In this document: positions 7,939 to 14,363 of the stretch, in pieces
How the letters are laid out: the number at the start of each line of letters is the position of its first letter
Numbering within the stretch: position 1 is the stretch's first letter
Assembly: GCA_028717025.1 (NCBI GenBank)
Contig: JAQUOR010000004.1
Span: 1 to 25,610 of the forward strand
Length of the DNA stretch: 25,610 nt
From: Candidatus Omnitrophota bacterium
GTDB taxonomy: Bacteria; Omnitrophota; Gorgyraeia; Duberdicusellales; 4484-171
Reading direction: 5' to 3'
The notes under the pieces: generated by a model
What the model was told of the DNA's origin: nothing
The model's database searches: none
What the model saw: the letters and a program-made list of their open reading frames with translations, nothing else
Program-made: the position numbers and the translations under genes

Positions 7939-8517
7939 TTATCGCACCTTCCACTCATAATTTCCCGTGCCCCCGTCAAGCACTTCTATGGGGGTACCGG
8001 AAGAGGCGGTTTCCTGGAGTTTCTTGGCATAGAGTTCTTTTATGCTCTCCACAGAAGTCCCATTTTTCCTGGCAAGACCCTGATAAATAATCATCCTGTC
8101 GTTATTTTCCTCCTGCACCAGTTTCTTCGCATTGGCGTCAGCGGCGGATGTATCGCGTATATCTACAAGGCCGGATTTATTTTCTCCGATTACTCCACGC
8201 GTCTGCCATGACACAAGTTCAGCGCGTCTATCCTTGCGCCGCAGTGCTGCAGCCTCTATGTCGGGGCTTAAATCCTGCGCATACGCTTCTTCAACAACGT
8301 ATCGCAACATGCTCTGACCGCTTATGGGCTTGGTTTCCGACTGGTTGCCTGAAACAATATTTTCAATTGCATCGATATCTTTGACCACGTGCTGATAGAC
8401 ATCCAGACGCATGGAAATATCAACTTTAATCGGCTCTTTCGGCGCTTCAATACGTACTTTTGCGCAGCCTGAAAGTGCAAACGTCATGCAAAGAATTGCT
8501 GAAAGAATCGTTTTCAT
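7939..8517 (-). CDS. Lipoprotein fusing YnbE-like and YdbL-like (DUF1318) domains
   Basis: A 192-residue lipoprotein with lipobox ALSGC (C18). Residues 18-56 resemble the small E. coli lipoprotein YnbE (pattern C-x-RIEAPKEPI followed by alternating beta residues VDISMRLDVY). Residues about 90-192 resemble YdbL/DUF1318 (ELVSWQTRGVIGENKSGLVDIR, then a long helix, then a short C-terminal strand YEWKVR). In E. coli these are two separate genes after ydbH; here they are one protein, joined by a linker that ends AYAQD. The ATG overlaps the stop of the YdbH-like gene (ATGA). Its ribosome site GGAGGGGGTGGAG also encodes the glycine-rich tail of that protein. YnbE multimers are proposed to extend the YdbH lipid bridge to the outer membrane. 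Confidence 0.82.
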   Translation of the reverse strand: MKTILSAILCMTFALSGCAKVRIEAPKEPIKVDISMRLDVYQHVVKDIDAIENIVSGNQSETKPISGQSMLRYVVEEAYAQDLSPDIEAAALRRKDRRAELVSWQTRGVIGENKSGLVDIRDTSAADANAKKLVQEENNDRMIIYQGLARKNGTSVESIKELYAKKLQETASSGTPIEVLDGGTGNYEWKVR

Positions 8518-9701
8518 GCTCCACCCCCTCCTCTCTTTATGATCCCGGATATTCCCTGTAACGCATCGTGCAAATTTATCTTAAAGTTGCTTCTGCCTTT
8601 ATCGCCTTCAAGCACAATACCGAGGATTAATGCACCGTTGGCCAAGGATGCATCCATGGCCCCTTTATTATAATAATAATCTTTGAATCTTTCCACTAAA
8701 ATATCTTCCGGTATCGATGTCCTTTGCGCTATATCTTTAAGGAATTTTCTATCGGTAATGGTGAGGTTGCCTCCCGGAGACAGCGCGGCGAAATTACCGT
8801 CAAAAGAACCTATTTTTGCGCCTTTGCCGTTGCAATACAAATTCCCTCTCCATGTACCGGTTATCGTAAATTTATCTTTCAATTCAAAATCCTCGGGAAT
8901 CATTGCTACATCCAGATCGAAGAATCGTAAAGCAAAAGTGTAAACTGGTGCGGTGCGTAACGATAGTACGATGTCGCCTTTAAGCGTACCATTAAAAAGA
9001 CGGGCATTGAGCTGCGTAAGCGAAAACGTGTCCCCGGAAAGCCGGGCGCTTCCGCTGATGTCTTGTATTTTTGCTTTTTTATACCCTATCTCTTTGACCA
9101 GAAATTCGCCCGCAGGACTATCCTGATTAACGGTGCAATGGGCTTTTTGGATATTTATCTCCCCCAAAGCCAACGAATCAAGGGAAACAGTTAACCGATG
9201 CATTACTTGTCTAAGGGCATCGAACGTTAACGATACCACGGCGCGCATGCGGATATCCTGCGCCTGTATATTAATGCGTGCGTTTACCGCCTCAATAGTC
9301 TGAACTTTAAAGAAAGGTTTCCCTGCCGGATTTATGTGTTTTGTAAATTCTAAAATATTTTTGTGCGGGGTATCGATATTACTTGTAATATCGCTTAGTG
9401 TCACGCGCGTAATGTTTTTTTTAAAAAGAGAAACAAACGTATACTCAACGCGTATTTTTTTAACTTTAACCGCGTATGCTTTTTCTTTCTTGATCTCTAC
9501 ATCGTTAAGTTCAAGTGCGCGCGTAAGTTCTAAGGTGGCGCCTGCGATAGAAACGCTGCTGCCGGGAAATGTGTTTTGAAGTTGTTTTTTGGCAGTGGCC
9601 ACAATGAACTGCTTATGGGAGATAAGTAGAATAAACATCGCAAGGACAAAAAGCAGGATACTTAAGCCCCGCACCTTAAATATGTTTTTTCTTTGCTGCA
9701 T
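8514..9701 (-). CDS. Compact YdbH/AsmA-like inner-membrane-anchored protein
   Basis: A 395-residue protein with one N-terminal membrane segment (about residues 11-28, GLSILLFVLAMFILLI) and a long periplasmic region rich in beta strands, as in AsmA-like/YdbH lipid-bridge proteins. The N-terminal pattern (GSSVSIAGATLELTRALELNDVEI) is typical of AsmA-like N-termini. E. coli YdbH is about twice as long, so this is a short version. The ATG at 9701 has AAGGA nine nt upstream; an ATG at 9725 lies inside the terminator hairpin of the preceding gene and is rejected. The 4-nt overlap with the YnbE-YdbL-like lipoprotein supports the YdbH call more than the sequence alone does. An undifferentiated AsmA/DUF748-like protein is the alternative. 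Confidence 0.72.
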   Translation of the reverse strand: MQQRKNIFKVRGLSILLFVLAMFILLISHKQFIVATAKKQLQNTFPGSSVSIAGATLELTRALELNDVEIKKEKAYAVKVKKIRVEYTFVSLFKKNITRVTLSDITSNIDTPHKNILEFTKHINPAGKPFFKVQTIEAVNARINIQAQDIRMRAVVSLTFDALRQVMHRLTVSLDSLALGEINIQKAHCTVNQDSPAGEFLVKEIGYKKAKIQDISGSARLSGDTFSLTQLNARLFNGTLKGDIVLSLRTAPVYTFALRFFDLDVAMIPEDFELKDKFTITGTWRGNLYCNGKGAKIGSFDGNFAALSPGGNLTITDRKFLKDIAQRTSIPEDILVERFKDYYYNKGAMDASLANGALILGIVLEGDKGRSNFKINLHDALQGISGIIKRGGGGA

Positions 9702-9714
9702 ATTGCGCGTCCTT

Positions 9715-9758
9715 GAAAAGAACATGGGCGGTTATGCGAATGCATAGCCGCCCATGTT
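9715..9758 (-). terminator. Rho-independent terminator after the secreted cysteine-motif gene
   Basis: The arms 9721-9737 and 9742-9758 form a 17-bp stem (one T/G pair) with a 4-nt loop; the GC core is GGGCGG/CCGCCC. On the minus strand the stem is followed by CTTTTC, a short U-rich tract. It begins 7 nt after the stop codon at 9766. Confidence 0.82.
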
Positions 9759-9765
9759 TGAATGT

Positions 9766-10197
9766 CTACTTGCTTACTGGCTGGTTATCGATGGAAACGA
9801 GACTTAATTCGCCGTTAACGACTTGCGCAACCACCACTACGTCTGTTTTACTGTCGACCTTCTTTAAGAATTCTTCAACTTTGACGTTGGAATCTTTGTC
9901 AAACTTAGAAAGCTTTCCGTCTGCAAAAATAGCATAACCGCTTGAGGCACATTTGAGAGCGCACTCTTTTGTATGAGTCTTAATAAACGCTGTCAATTCC
10001 TCCGGCTTCTGGGTACCTGCACACATGTTGTCAATAATGGTCCCGGTAAGCGTTACCGTCGCAGGCTCTACTGCGGGTACTGTTTCAGGCGTTGTCGCTG
10101 TTGTTGCAGCGGCTGTTGCGGCTGCCTTAGGCGCTTGTGCAAAAGCCATTGACGCTACAAGACAAAAAGCGATGCTTAAAAAAACTAGCTTCTTCAT
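9766..10197 (-). CDS. Small secreted protein with conserved-looking cysteine motif, unknown function
   Basis: A 143-residue exported protein. Residues 1-20 form a signal peptide (cleavage likely after SMAFA). A low-complexity Ala/Thr/Pro stretch (23-47) acts as a linker. The folded part begins with VTLTGTIIDNMC and holds C59, C79 and C83 in the arrangement DNMCA ... HTKECALKCASSGYAIFADGKL. I recall similar small proteins as unnamed families in environmental genomes but cannot name this one with certainty. The motif could form disulfides or bind a metal or heme-like ligand. A strong AAGGAGGTG site sets the ATG. It has its own promoter-like site upstream and a strong terminator downstream, so it is probably a single-gene unit. 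Confidence 0.85.
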   Translation of the reverse strand: MKKLVFLSIAFCLVASMAFAQAPKAAATAAATTATTPETVPAVEPATVTLTGTIIDNMCAGTQKPEELTAFIKTHTKECALKCASSGYAIFADGKLSKFDKDSNVKVEEFLKKVDSKTDVVVVAQVVNGELSLVSIDNQPVSK

Positions 10198-10346
10198 CTT
10201 GGTTCACCTCCTTCCTTTTTTTGGTTGTTTTTAAAATGGATAGCGAAGATATGCGTGAAGTGTTTTTGGGGATCGTTAGATAGGGTCCATGGTTTATGGA
10301 TTGATATTATCTTAATAAAAGCATACTTACATACCAAGTAGAACTA

Positions 10347-10375
10347 TGTTTATCACTACGCACGTTGTTTGTCAA
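10347..10375 (-). promoter_or_regulatory. Possible promoter of the secreted cysteine-motif gene
   Basis: On the minus strand a perfect TTGACA (10370-10375) is followed after 17 nt by TAAACA (10347-10352), a weak -10. The implied leader is about 145 nt. The -35 is convincing; the -10 is not. Confidence 0.4.
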
Positions 10376-10384
10376 ATGAAATAT

Positions 10385-10486
10385 ATAACCGTCCGCAAGC
10401 TTCAGGCTACAAGCTATTTAGCTTGTGAGCTCTTACGTAGTTTAAAACTCATGAACTCAAGAGCTAATGAACTTATCTTGTAACGA
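10385..10486. repeat. AT-rich repeat downstream of osmC
   Basis: Part of the 289-bp gap 10198-10486. ACAAGCTA (10409-10416) pairs with TAGCTTGT (10419-10426). The segment CTAATGAACTTA (10464-10475) recurs exactly at 19359-19370; in both places it lies about 12 nt after a stop codon. The family is different from the CGCAGATT and CGCGAATT repeats elsewhere. Confidence 0.6.
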
Positions 10487-10885
10487 TTAAACAAGATCGA
10501 TCTCCACTTCCTGGGTATGTATAACCGTGTTATGAATGGGACAATTCCTGATGAAGCGTAAAAAAACGTCCTGTTTATCGGCAAGCTTGGCGTCGGTGTG
10601 CACGTTTACTTTAATGTTGACCAGACGCGCCGGGGTATCCTGACTAAAATCAGCAGAAGCAACAGCATTAAGTTGTTTAAAATCAATCGTGTGCGTTGTA
10701 AGGTAGCGCAACGCATATACGCCCACGCAGGCGGCAAGAGAAGAAAGAAATAACTCCAGGGGGTTAGCGCCGCCGGCCGGCTGACCCTCCTTCTTTTTGT
10801 CTACATACATCGTTACTTCATTCGTGTGTGTCTTGACTTCGAAAGCATCGCCTTTCAAGAATCGTAATTCTACTTTTGTTTCCAT
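10487..10885 (-). CDS. OsmC/Ohr-family peroxide-reducing protein
   Basis: A 132-residue OsmC-family protein. Members reduce organic hydroperoxides with a pair of cysteines. Both are visible: one in FLSSLAACVGVY, the other in FIRNCPIHN. GGANPLELFLSSLAAC is the family signature. I start it at ATG 10885 because GGGAGG lies just upstream; an upstream in-frame ATG (10930) would translate a palindromic repeat and is rejected. It is the last gene of fur-feoB-dtxR/feoA-osmC, which fits protection against peroxide stress linked to iron. YhfA-type OsmC proteins of unknown substrate are an alternative. Confidence 0.92.
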   Translation of the reverse strand: METKVELRFLKGDAFEVKTHTNEVTMYVDKKKEGQPAGGANPLELFLSSLAACVGVYALRYLTTHTIDFKQLNAVASADFSQDTPARLVNIKVNVHTDAKLADKQDVFLRFIRNCPIHNTVIHTQEVEIDLV

Positions 10886-10903
10886 TGAACCTCCCTTTTT
10901 AAA

Positions 10904-10952
10904 ACGCAGATTCTCGCAGATTACACACAAATAGTCACAGATTTATCTGCGT
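10904..10952. repeat. CGCAGATT-type intergenic element with terminal inverted repeats
   Basis: A 49-bp element bounded by ACGCAGAT (10904-10911) and ATCTGCGT (10945-10952), with further CGCAGATTA and CACAGATTT copies inside. On the minus strand it starts on the base right after the TAG stop of the dtxR/feoA gene and ends just before the osmC ribosome site. Confidence 0.8.
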
Positions 10953-11594
10953 CTATCTTTTAAGCAACAGCACAAATATATTTTCCGCCAATTCCTGGTC
11001 AACTGCAAAAGTAGAAGCGCCCATTTCGAATACAAACGAGGGAAATCGATGCAGCAACCGTATCTCGTTGCCGGGCAACATACCCATCGCAATAAGTTTT
11101 TTGAGCGCTTCGCTGTCGTGCGTATTAATATAAGCGATTTTCCCCGTTTCCTGCGGCAGAAGCTCTTTTAAAGGGACGATTAACCGCCGCGGCACTTTTT
11201 CGAAACTCTTGCAGCAGGACCCTGCGGGAATTGGTTTGTTGTGAGGGCATCTTTTGGGGTGACCCAGGAGAGTACAGATGTTATCCTCCAGGCCTTGATG
11301 CAGGCCGTGTTCGAATTTACAGCTTGCTTCATGCATCAAAGGGTCTTTAACGTCAAAAATGTCCGCTAAGAGTCTTTCTGCCAGGCGGTGCCTGCGCACG
11401 CAGAGCGCTGCCTCTTTTAAACCTTTCTCCGTGAGTAAAAATTCATTTTTCATATCAATGAATCCCTTATCCGTTAACGATTCTGTTTCCGGTTCATCCT
11501 TCAGCACTTTTATGTCGGGCTTATTCTTGTTTTCTTTTATCTCAATCCACAAAAACTCCAGCACTTCTTCTTCTCTATCCGTCAATTTATCCAT
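10953..11594 (-). CDS. DtxR-family metal regulator with C-terminal FeoA-like domain and atypical N-terminus
   Basis: A 213-residue protein. Residues about 60-130 match the DtxR dimerisation/metal domain: RRHRLAERLL, then HEASCKFEH with C92, E95 and H96 at the places of the DtxR primary metal ligands and H69 as a further ligand. GHPKRCPHNKPIP follows, with extra cysteines (C116, C127, C128). Residues about 140-213 look like the SH3-like FeoA domain (IAYINTHDSEALKKLIAMGMLPGNEIRLL). The N-terminal ~58 residues should hold a winged helix, but I see no usual A-x-x-L-x-V-S recognition pattern and the region is short and charged. It may not bind DNA in the usual way. It follows feoB by 53 nt, most of it a 37-bp repeat. 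GAGGAGG sets the start. Confidence 0.88.
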   Translation of the reverse strand: MDKLTDREEEVLEFLWIEIKENKNKPDIKVLKDEPETESLTDKGFIDMKNEFLLTEKGLKEAALCVRRHRLAERLLADIFDVKDPLMHEASCKFEHGLHQGLEDNICTLLGHPKRCPHNKPIPAGSCCKSFEKVPRRLIVPLKELLPQETGKIAYINTHDSEALKKLIAMGMLPGNEIRLLHRFPSFVFEMGASTFAVDQELAENIFVLLLKR

Positions 11595-11608
11595 ACCATC
11601 CTCCTCTT

Positions 11609-11645
11609 ACGCGAATTTACACTAATTCATTCGGGTAATTCGCGT
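11609..11645. repeat. CGCGAATT-type intergenic element with 9-bp terminal inverted repeats
   Basis: A 37-bp element bounded by ACGCGAATT (11609-11617) and its perfect inverse AATTCGCGT (11637-11645). It fills nearly the whole gap between the feoB stop (11648) and the ribosome site of the next gene (about 11600-11606). Confidence 0.8.
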
Positions 11646-11647
11646 CT

Positions 11648-13579
11648 TTACAGGCCGGCGATCACTAATATTCTGTTTAAAACAATCCCGGCACTAAATG
11701 AAAAAACCAGGATAAAAACAGTTATGCCCAGAGCCATCTTTATTCCCCGTTCTTTAATATTCATTAAAAACTGCGCGATGCAGGGAAGAAAAAGCGTCAA
11801 TACCACGGCGCATACGATTATTTCGCGCAGGGCCAGTGCGCCTTGTTTTTCTAGATCATAAAGCCCTGCTGCACCGTAATCCCTTCTGAAAAATCCAAAG
11901 AGGAACACGCTTGAAAGTGAGTCCGGCAGTCCCATGAGCCGCAACGGAGCGTGCAGGGCCTTAAGAGTGATATCGAAAATTTTGGTGATTTGCCCTATCC
12001 AGATCAAAACACTTGCCCAGATAAAAAGCGGTAATACTTCTTTAAAATACCAGATAAGCCTGCTGTACGTTTTGATGAGAATGTTACTTAAGCGCGGCAG
12101 CCGCAAAGGGGGCAATTCGATATAGAACGAAGGCCTCTTGCCCTTGAGTATCTTATTAAGGAGAAACCCGGAAACCGTAAATATGCCCGTTATGGTAAAA
12201 AACCAGATAACCAGCCCTAAGCTGCTTTTTGAAAGCACTGCCATAATGACTCCCAACTGTGCAGAACAGGGAACGCTTAAGGAAAGAAGGAACGTGGCGA
12301 TGATCCTTTCCCGTTTACTCGGCAATACCCGGGTAACCATAGTTGCCATAGTGTCGCAGCCTAAGCCCAGCACAATGGGGATCACCGCTCTGCCGCTTAA
12401 GCCTATCCTTTTAAATAACCTGTCCAGCATCGCTCCCATGCGGGGTAGATATCCCGTATCTTCGGCAAAGCTGAAAACAAGGAAAAATATCCCTACGATG
12501 GGGAGCACGATAGCGACCGCGTAACGTACGCCTAAAGTTATAATGCCGTAATCTCCCACGAAAAGCGAGGTTACTACCGGATAAGGAACCAGTTTCTGGA
12601 AAAAAGAAGTCACGGGAGGATTGATATGCGTTGTAAAAAACGTCTCAAGGAAATCCACGAGGGTCCCTGCTCCGAACTCACCGACAAACTTATAGAGCCC
12701 CACATAGAGAAAAAGGAGCAAGAGCGGTAACCCTACCAGAGGTTTCAGGGTTGCATCGTCTATGCGCGCCAGAAAGCCTCCGCTTTTATGTCTCTTTGAA
12801 CGCACGGTTGAGCTGATAATTTGCGCTGCGTGTTCCTGACAGGAGAGATTCACCACATATTCTATGGGCACGGAGAGTTTTGCCTGGATTTCCTTTTTTA
12901 TTGCGTCAATTACGTCGGTTTCCTCTCCCTGTTGCCTGGTAAGTTCGAAAATATCTTTATCGGATTCCAAAAGAAGGAGGCTTACTGCCTTTTTTGAAAA
13001 AGCATAGTCCCTGGTAAGCATCTTCGTAACTTTTTCAATGCCTTCTTCAAGGGTTGAAGAATACCGCATCATTAACCCTTGCGTAATAACAACGTCATTG
13101 GCAATGGCATTTTTAAGCTCTCTTATTCCCTTGTGCGTTATGGATATCGTGGGAATCACCGGGACACCCGTAAGAACAGAGAGCCTATCGATATCTATGG
13201 TCGTGCCCTCCTTGGCTGCTTCATCCATGATATTAAGGACCAGAATAACGGGTAAGCCGGCCTCTTTTAACTGCAGTGTCAAAGGTAACGTTCTGAGAAG
13301 CTCCCGCGCAGCCACGACGTGTAAAACAACGTCGGGATTATCCTGCGCAAGCACAAGCCTGGCAATCCTTTCCTCTTCGCTTAAAGGAAGCAATGAGTAC
13401 ATTCCCGGCGTATCGATGATCTCGTACTCTGCGTCCTTTATCCTGATTGTGGCGCGAAAAATCTCAACGGTAGTGCCCGGGTAATTAGAGACCGTTGCGT
13501 AGCGGCCGCTCAAATCGTTAAAGATCGACGACTTACCGACGTTAGGCGCACCGACAATGACTATTTTTTTATGTTTCAT
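11648..13579 (-). CDS. feoB: Ferrous iron transporter FeoB
   Basis: A 643-residue inner-membrane Fe(II) permease with a cytoplasmic G domain. G motifs are GAPNVGKSS (10-18), YPGTT (33-37), DTPG (56-59) and NIMD (116-119). About eight membrane segments follow from residue 278, with gate-region cysteines C408 (GLGCDTMA), C438 (SVPCSAQ) and C600 (LFLPC). The length is somewhat below the common 700-770. The ATG at 13579 overlaps the fur stop (ATGA, 13576-13579); an upstream in-frame start at 13609 lies inside fur and is rejected. The FeoA partner domain is supplied by the next gene, fused to DtxR. Expression should follow the fur promoter and operator. Confidence 0.97.
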   Translation of the reverse strand: MKHKKIVIVGAPNVGKSSIFNDLSGRYATVSNYPGTTVEIFRATIRIKDAEYEIIDTPGMYSLLPLSEEERIARLVLAQDNPDVVLHVVAARELLRTLPLTLQLKEAGLPVILVLNIMDEAAKEGTTIDIDRLSVLTGVPVIPTISITHKGIRELKNAIANDVVITQGLMMRYSSTLEEGIEKVTKMLTRDYAFSKKAVSLLLLESDKDIFELTRQQGEETDVIDAIKKEIQAKLSVPIEYVVNLSCQEHAAQIISSTVRSKRHKSGGFLARIDDATLKPLVGLPLLLLFLYVGLYKFVGEFGAGTLVDFLETFFTTHINPPVTSFFQKLVPYPVVTSLFVGDYGIITLGVRYAVAIVLPIVGIFFLVFSFAEDTGYLPRMGAMLDRLFKRIGLSGRAVIPIVLGLGCDTMATMVTRVLPSKRERIIATFLLSLSVPCSAQLGVIMAVLSKSSLGLVIWFFTITGIFTVSGFLLNKILKGKRPSFYIELPPLRLPRLSNILIKTYSRLIWYFKEVLPLFIWASVLIWIGQITKIFDITLKALHAPLRLMGLPDSLSSVFLFGFFRRDYGAAGLYDLEKQGALALREIIVCAVVLTLFLPCIAQFLMNIKERGIKMALGITVFILVFSFSAGIVLNRILVIAGL

Positions 13580-14004
13580 CTTCTCTTCTTGGCCCTGCAC
13601 TGAGCGCATATGCCGGAAATCCTTAAAATGTGGTTTAAAGGAAAAAATCTTTTGCTGCGACAGAGGCGTGTCTGTAATCTTTCTATTGCCGGCGCTTTAA
13701 ACTCGATGATACAGCCGCAGGTCTGGCAATAAAGGTGATCGTGATGTTCGTTGACTGCTGCTATCTCATACATTTGAAAATCGCAGCCTAGATCAACGCC
13801 GCGCAAAAATCCTTTCTTCACGAATAAACTTACGCTTCTGTACGCGCTTGCCCGAGAAATCGCAGACTTCGTACGTTTTAAACAGCACAGCACATCCTCT
13901 ACGGAGAAATGGCGCATGGGAAAAGTCGTAATCAGTTTAACCAATTCCTCGCGAGGCTGCGTGTGGCGGATACCGTATTTTTTTAAGATTTCGGTAATTT
14001 CCAT
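13576..14004 (-). CDS. fur: Fur-family transcriptional regulator
   Basis: A 142-residue metal-responsive repressor. Residues 1-80 form the winged helix (IRHTQPREELVKLI, then ISRASAYRSVSLFVKKG as recognition helix and wing). The dimer/metal part has HHDHLYC (87-93) and two CxxC pairs, C93/C96 and C133/C136, which form a structural zinc site. It is the first gene of the iron operon, behind its own promoter, and a perfect palindromic operator abuts its ATG. I see no Shine-Dalgarno; the operator sequence occupies that place. Fe(II) is the likely signal given feoB next door, but PerR, Zur or Mur specificity cannot be excluded, and the osmC gene in the operon leaves a PerR-like role open. Confidence 0.93.
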   Translation of the reverse strand: MEITEILKKYGIRHTQPREELVKLITTFPMRHFSVEDVLCCLKRTKSAISRASAYRSVSLFVKKGFLRGVDLGCDFQMYEIAAVNEHHDHLYCQTCGCIIEFKAPAIERLQTRLCRSKRFFPLNHILRISGICAQCRAKKRR

Positions 14005-14025
14005 ATTTGAGACTGAGTCTCAAAT
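14005..14025. promoter_or_regulatory. Perfect palindromic operator, Fur-box-like (7-1-7)
   Basis: Ten-base arms around a single centre base (14015) make a perfect palindrome; the core is TGAGACT-G-AGTCTCA, the 7-1-7 form of Fur-family boxes. It touches the fur start codon and begins one base after the predicted -10. Binding would block transcription start, and in RNA the arms would form a hairpin just before the ATG. Confidence 0.75.
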
Positions 14026-14026
14026 A

Positions 14027-14054
14027 AGGATACCACAGAATACCCCCGTGTCAA
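14027..14054 (-). promoter_or_regulatory. Predicted promoter of fur-feoB-dtxR/feoA-osmC
   Basis: On the minus strand TTGACA (14049-14054, perfect) and TATCCT (14027-14032, four of six) are 16 nt apart. The start site would fall within the adjacent palindrome, so the leader is about 20 nt or less. Confidence 0.65.
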
Positions 14055-14087
14055 GCACTTCGCTAAACTATTTCTCAACTTCACAAT

Positions 14088-14116
14088 AAAAAAAGGGCAA
14101 GCTTAATCGGGCACCC
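14088..14116 (-). terminator. Possible weak terminator upstream of the fur promoter
   Basis: On the minus strand a short G-rich/C-rich stem (GGGTG with TGCCC, two wobble pairs) is followed by seven Ts (14088-14094). The U tract is good and the stem is weak. It could end transcripts from the CHASE2-phosphatase gene or a small RNA from the 14095-14363 region. Confidence 0.35.
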
Positions 14117-14166
14117 GCCTGGCGTACACAATGTCATAATAACGATAGCGCCGATCGGCGACGCTT

Positions 14167-14262
14167 ACGAAGCCCGTATCGTCACAGGGCTACGGTAATC
14201 GGCATTATATTTCTTAGATATTTATGACGCTGCCATTCACCGTAGGACGAAACGGGCATCGT
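14167..14262. repeat. Large imperfect inverted repeat in a 338-bp gap
   Basis: The gap 14026-14363 has no gene I can support. Within it the 11-nt arms 14167-14177 and 14252-14262 pair with one mismatch. Further in, GACGA/TCGTC pair, and then 15-nt arms around CTACGG pair at 12 positions, leaving a loop of about 26 nt rich in A/T. Nearby, CGCCGATCGGCG (14150-14161) is a perfect 12-bp palindrome. On the minus strand a U tract follows at 14088-14094. This could be a structured small RNA, a long 3' UTR hairpin, or a mobile-element remnant. I can match it to no riboswitch class. Confidence 0.6.
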
Positions 14263-14363
14263 TACCCTTACCTTTACCGAAAGACTTAAAAACTATACGG
14301 CAGGGTAGGGATTAAAAAGAGTACGCAGATTTTTACGTTCAAATCATTGAAGGGTTAAAATAA

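Noticed and set aside
9702..9725. Longer start for the YdbH-like protein at 9725
   Set aside because: That ATG is inside the terminator stem; AAGGA supports 9701.
10886..10930. Upstream in-frame start that would lengthen OsmC by 15 residues
   Set aside because: The extension translates a palindromic repeat, while GGGAGG lies directly before the ATG at 10885.
14100..14260. c-di-GMP-I (GEMM) riboswitch, suggested on the plus strand by GACGC, AAGCC and GGGCTACGGTAA words
   Set aside because: No plus-strand gene follows, the order and spacing of the conserved elements do not fit, and the palindromic arms explain the words.
14100..14300. Short broken reading frames on the minus strand that might be a decayed gene
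   Set aside because: The frames are shorter than 30 codons with several stops, and I see no family similarity.
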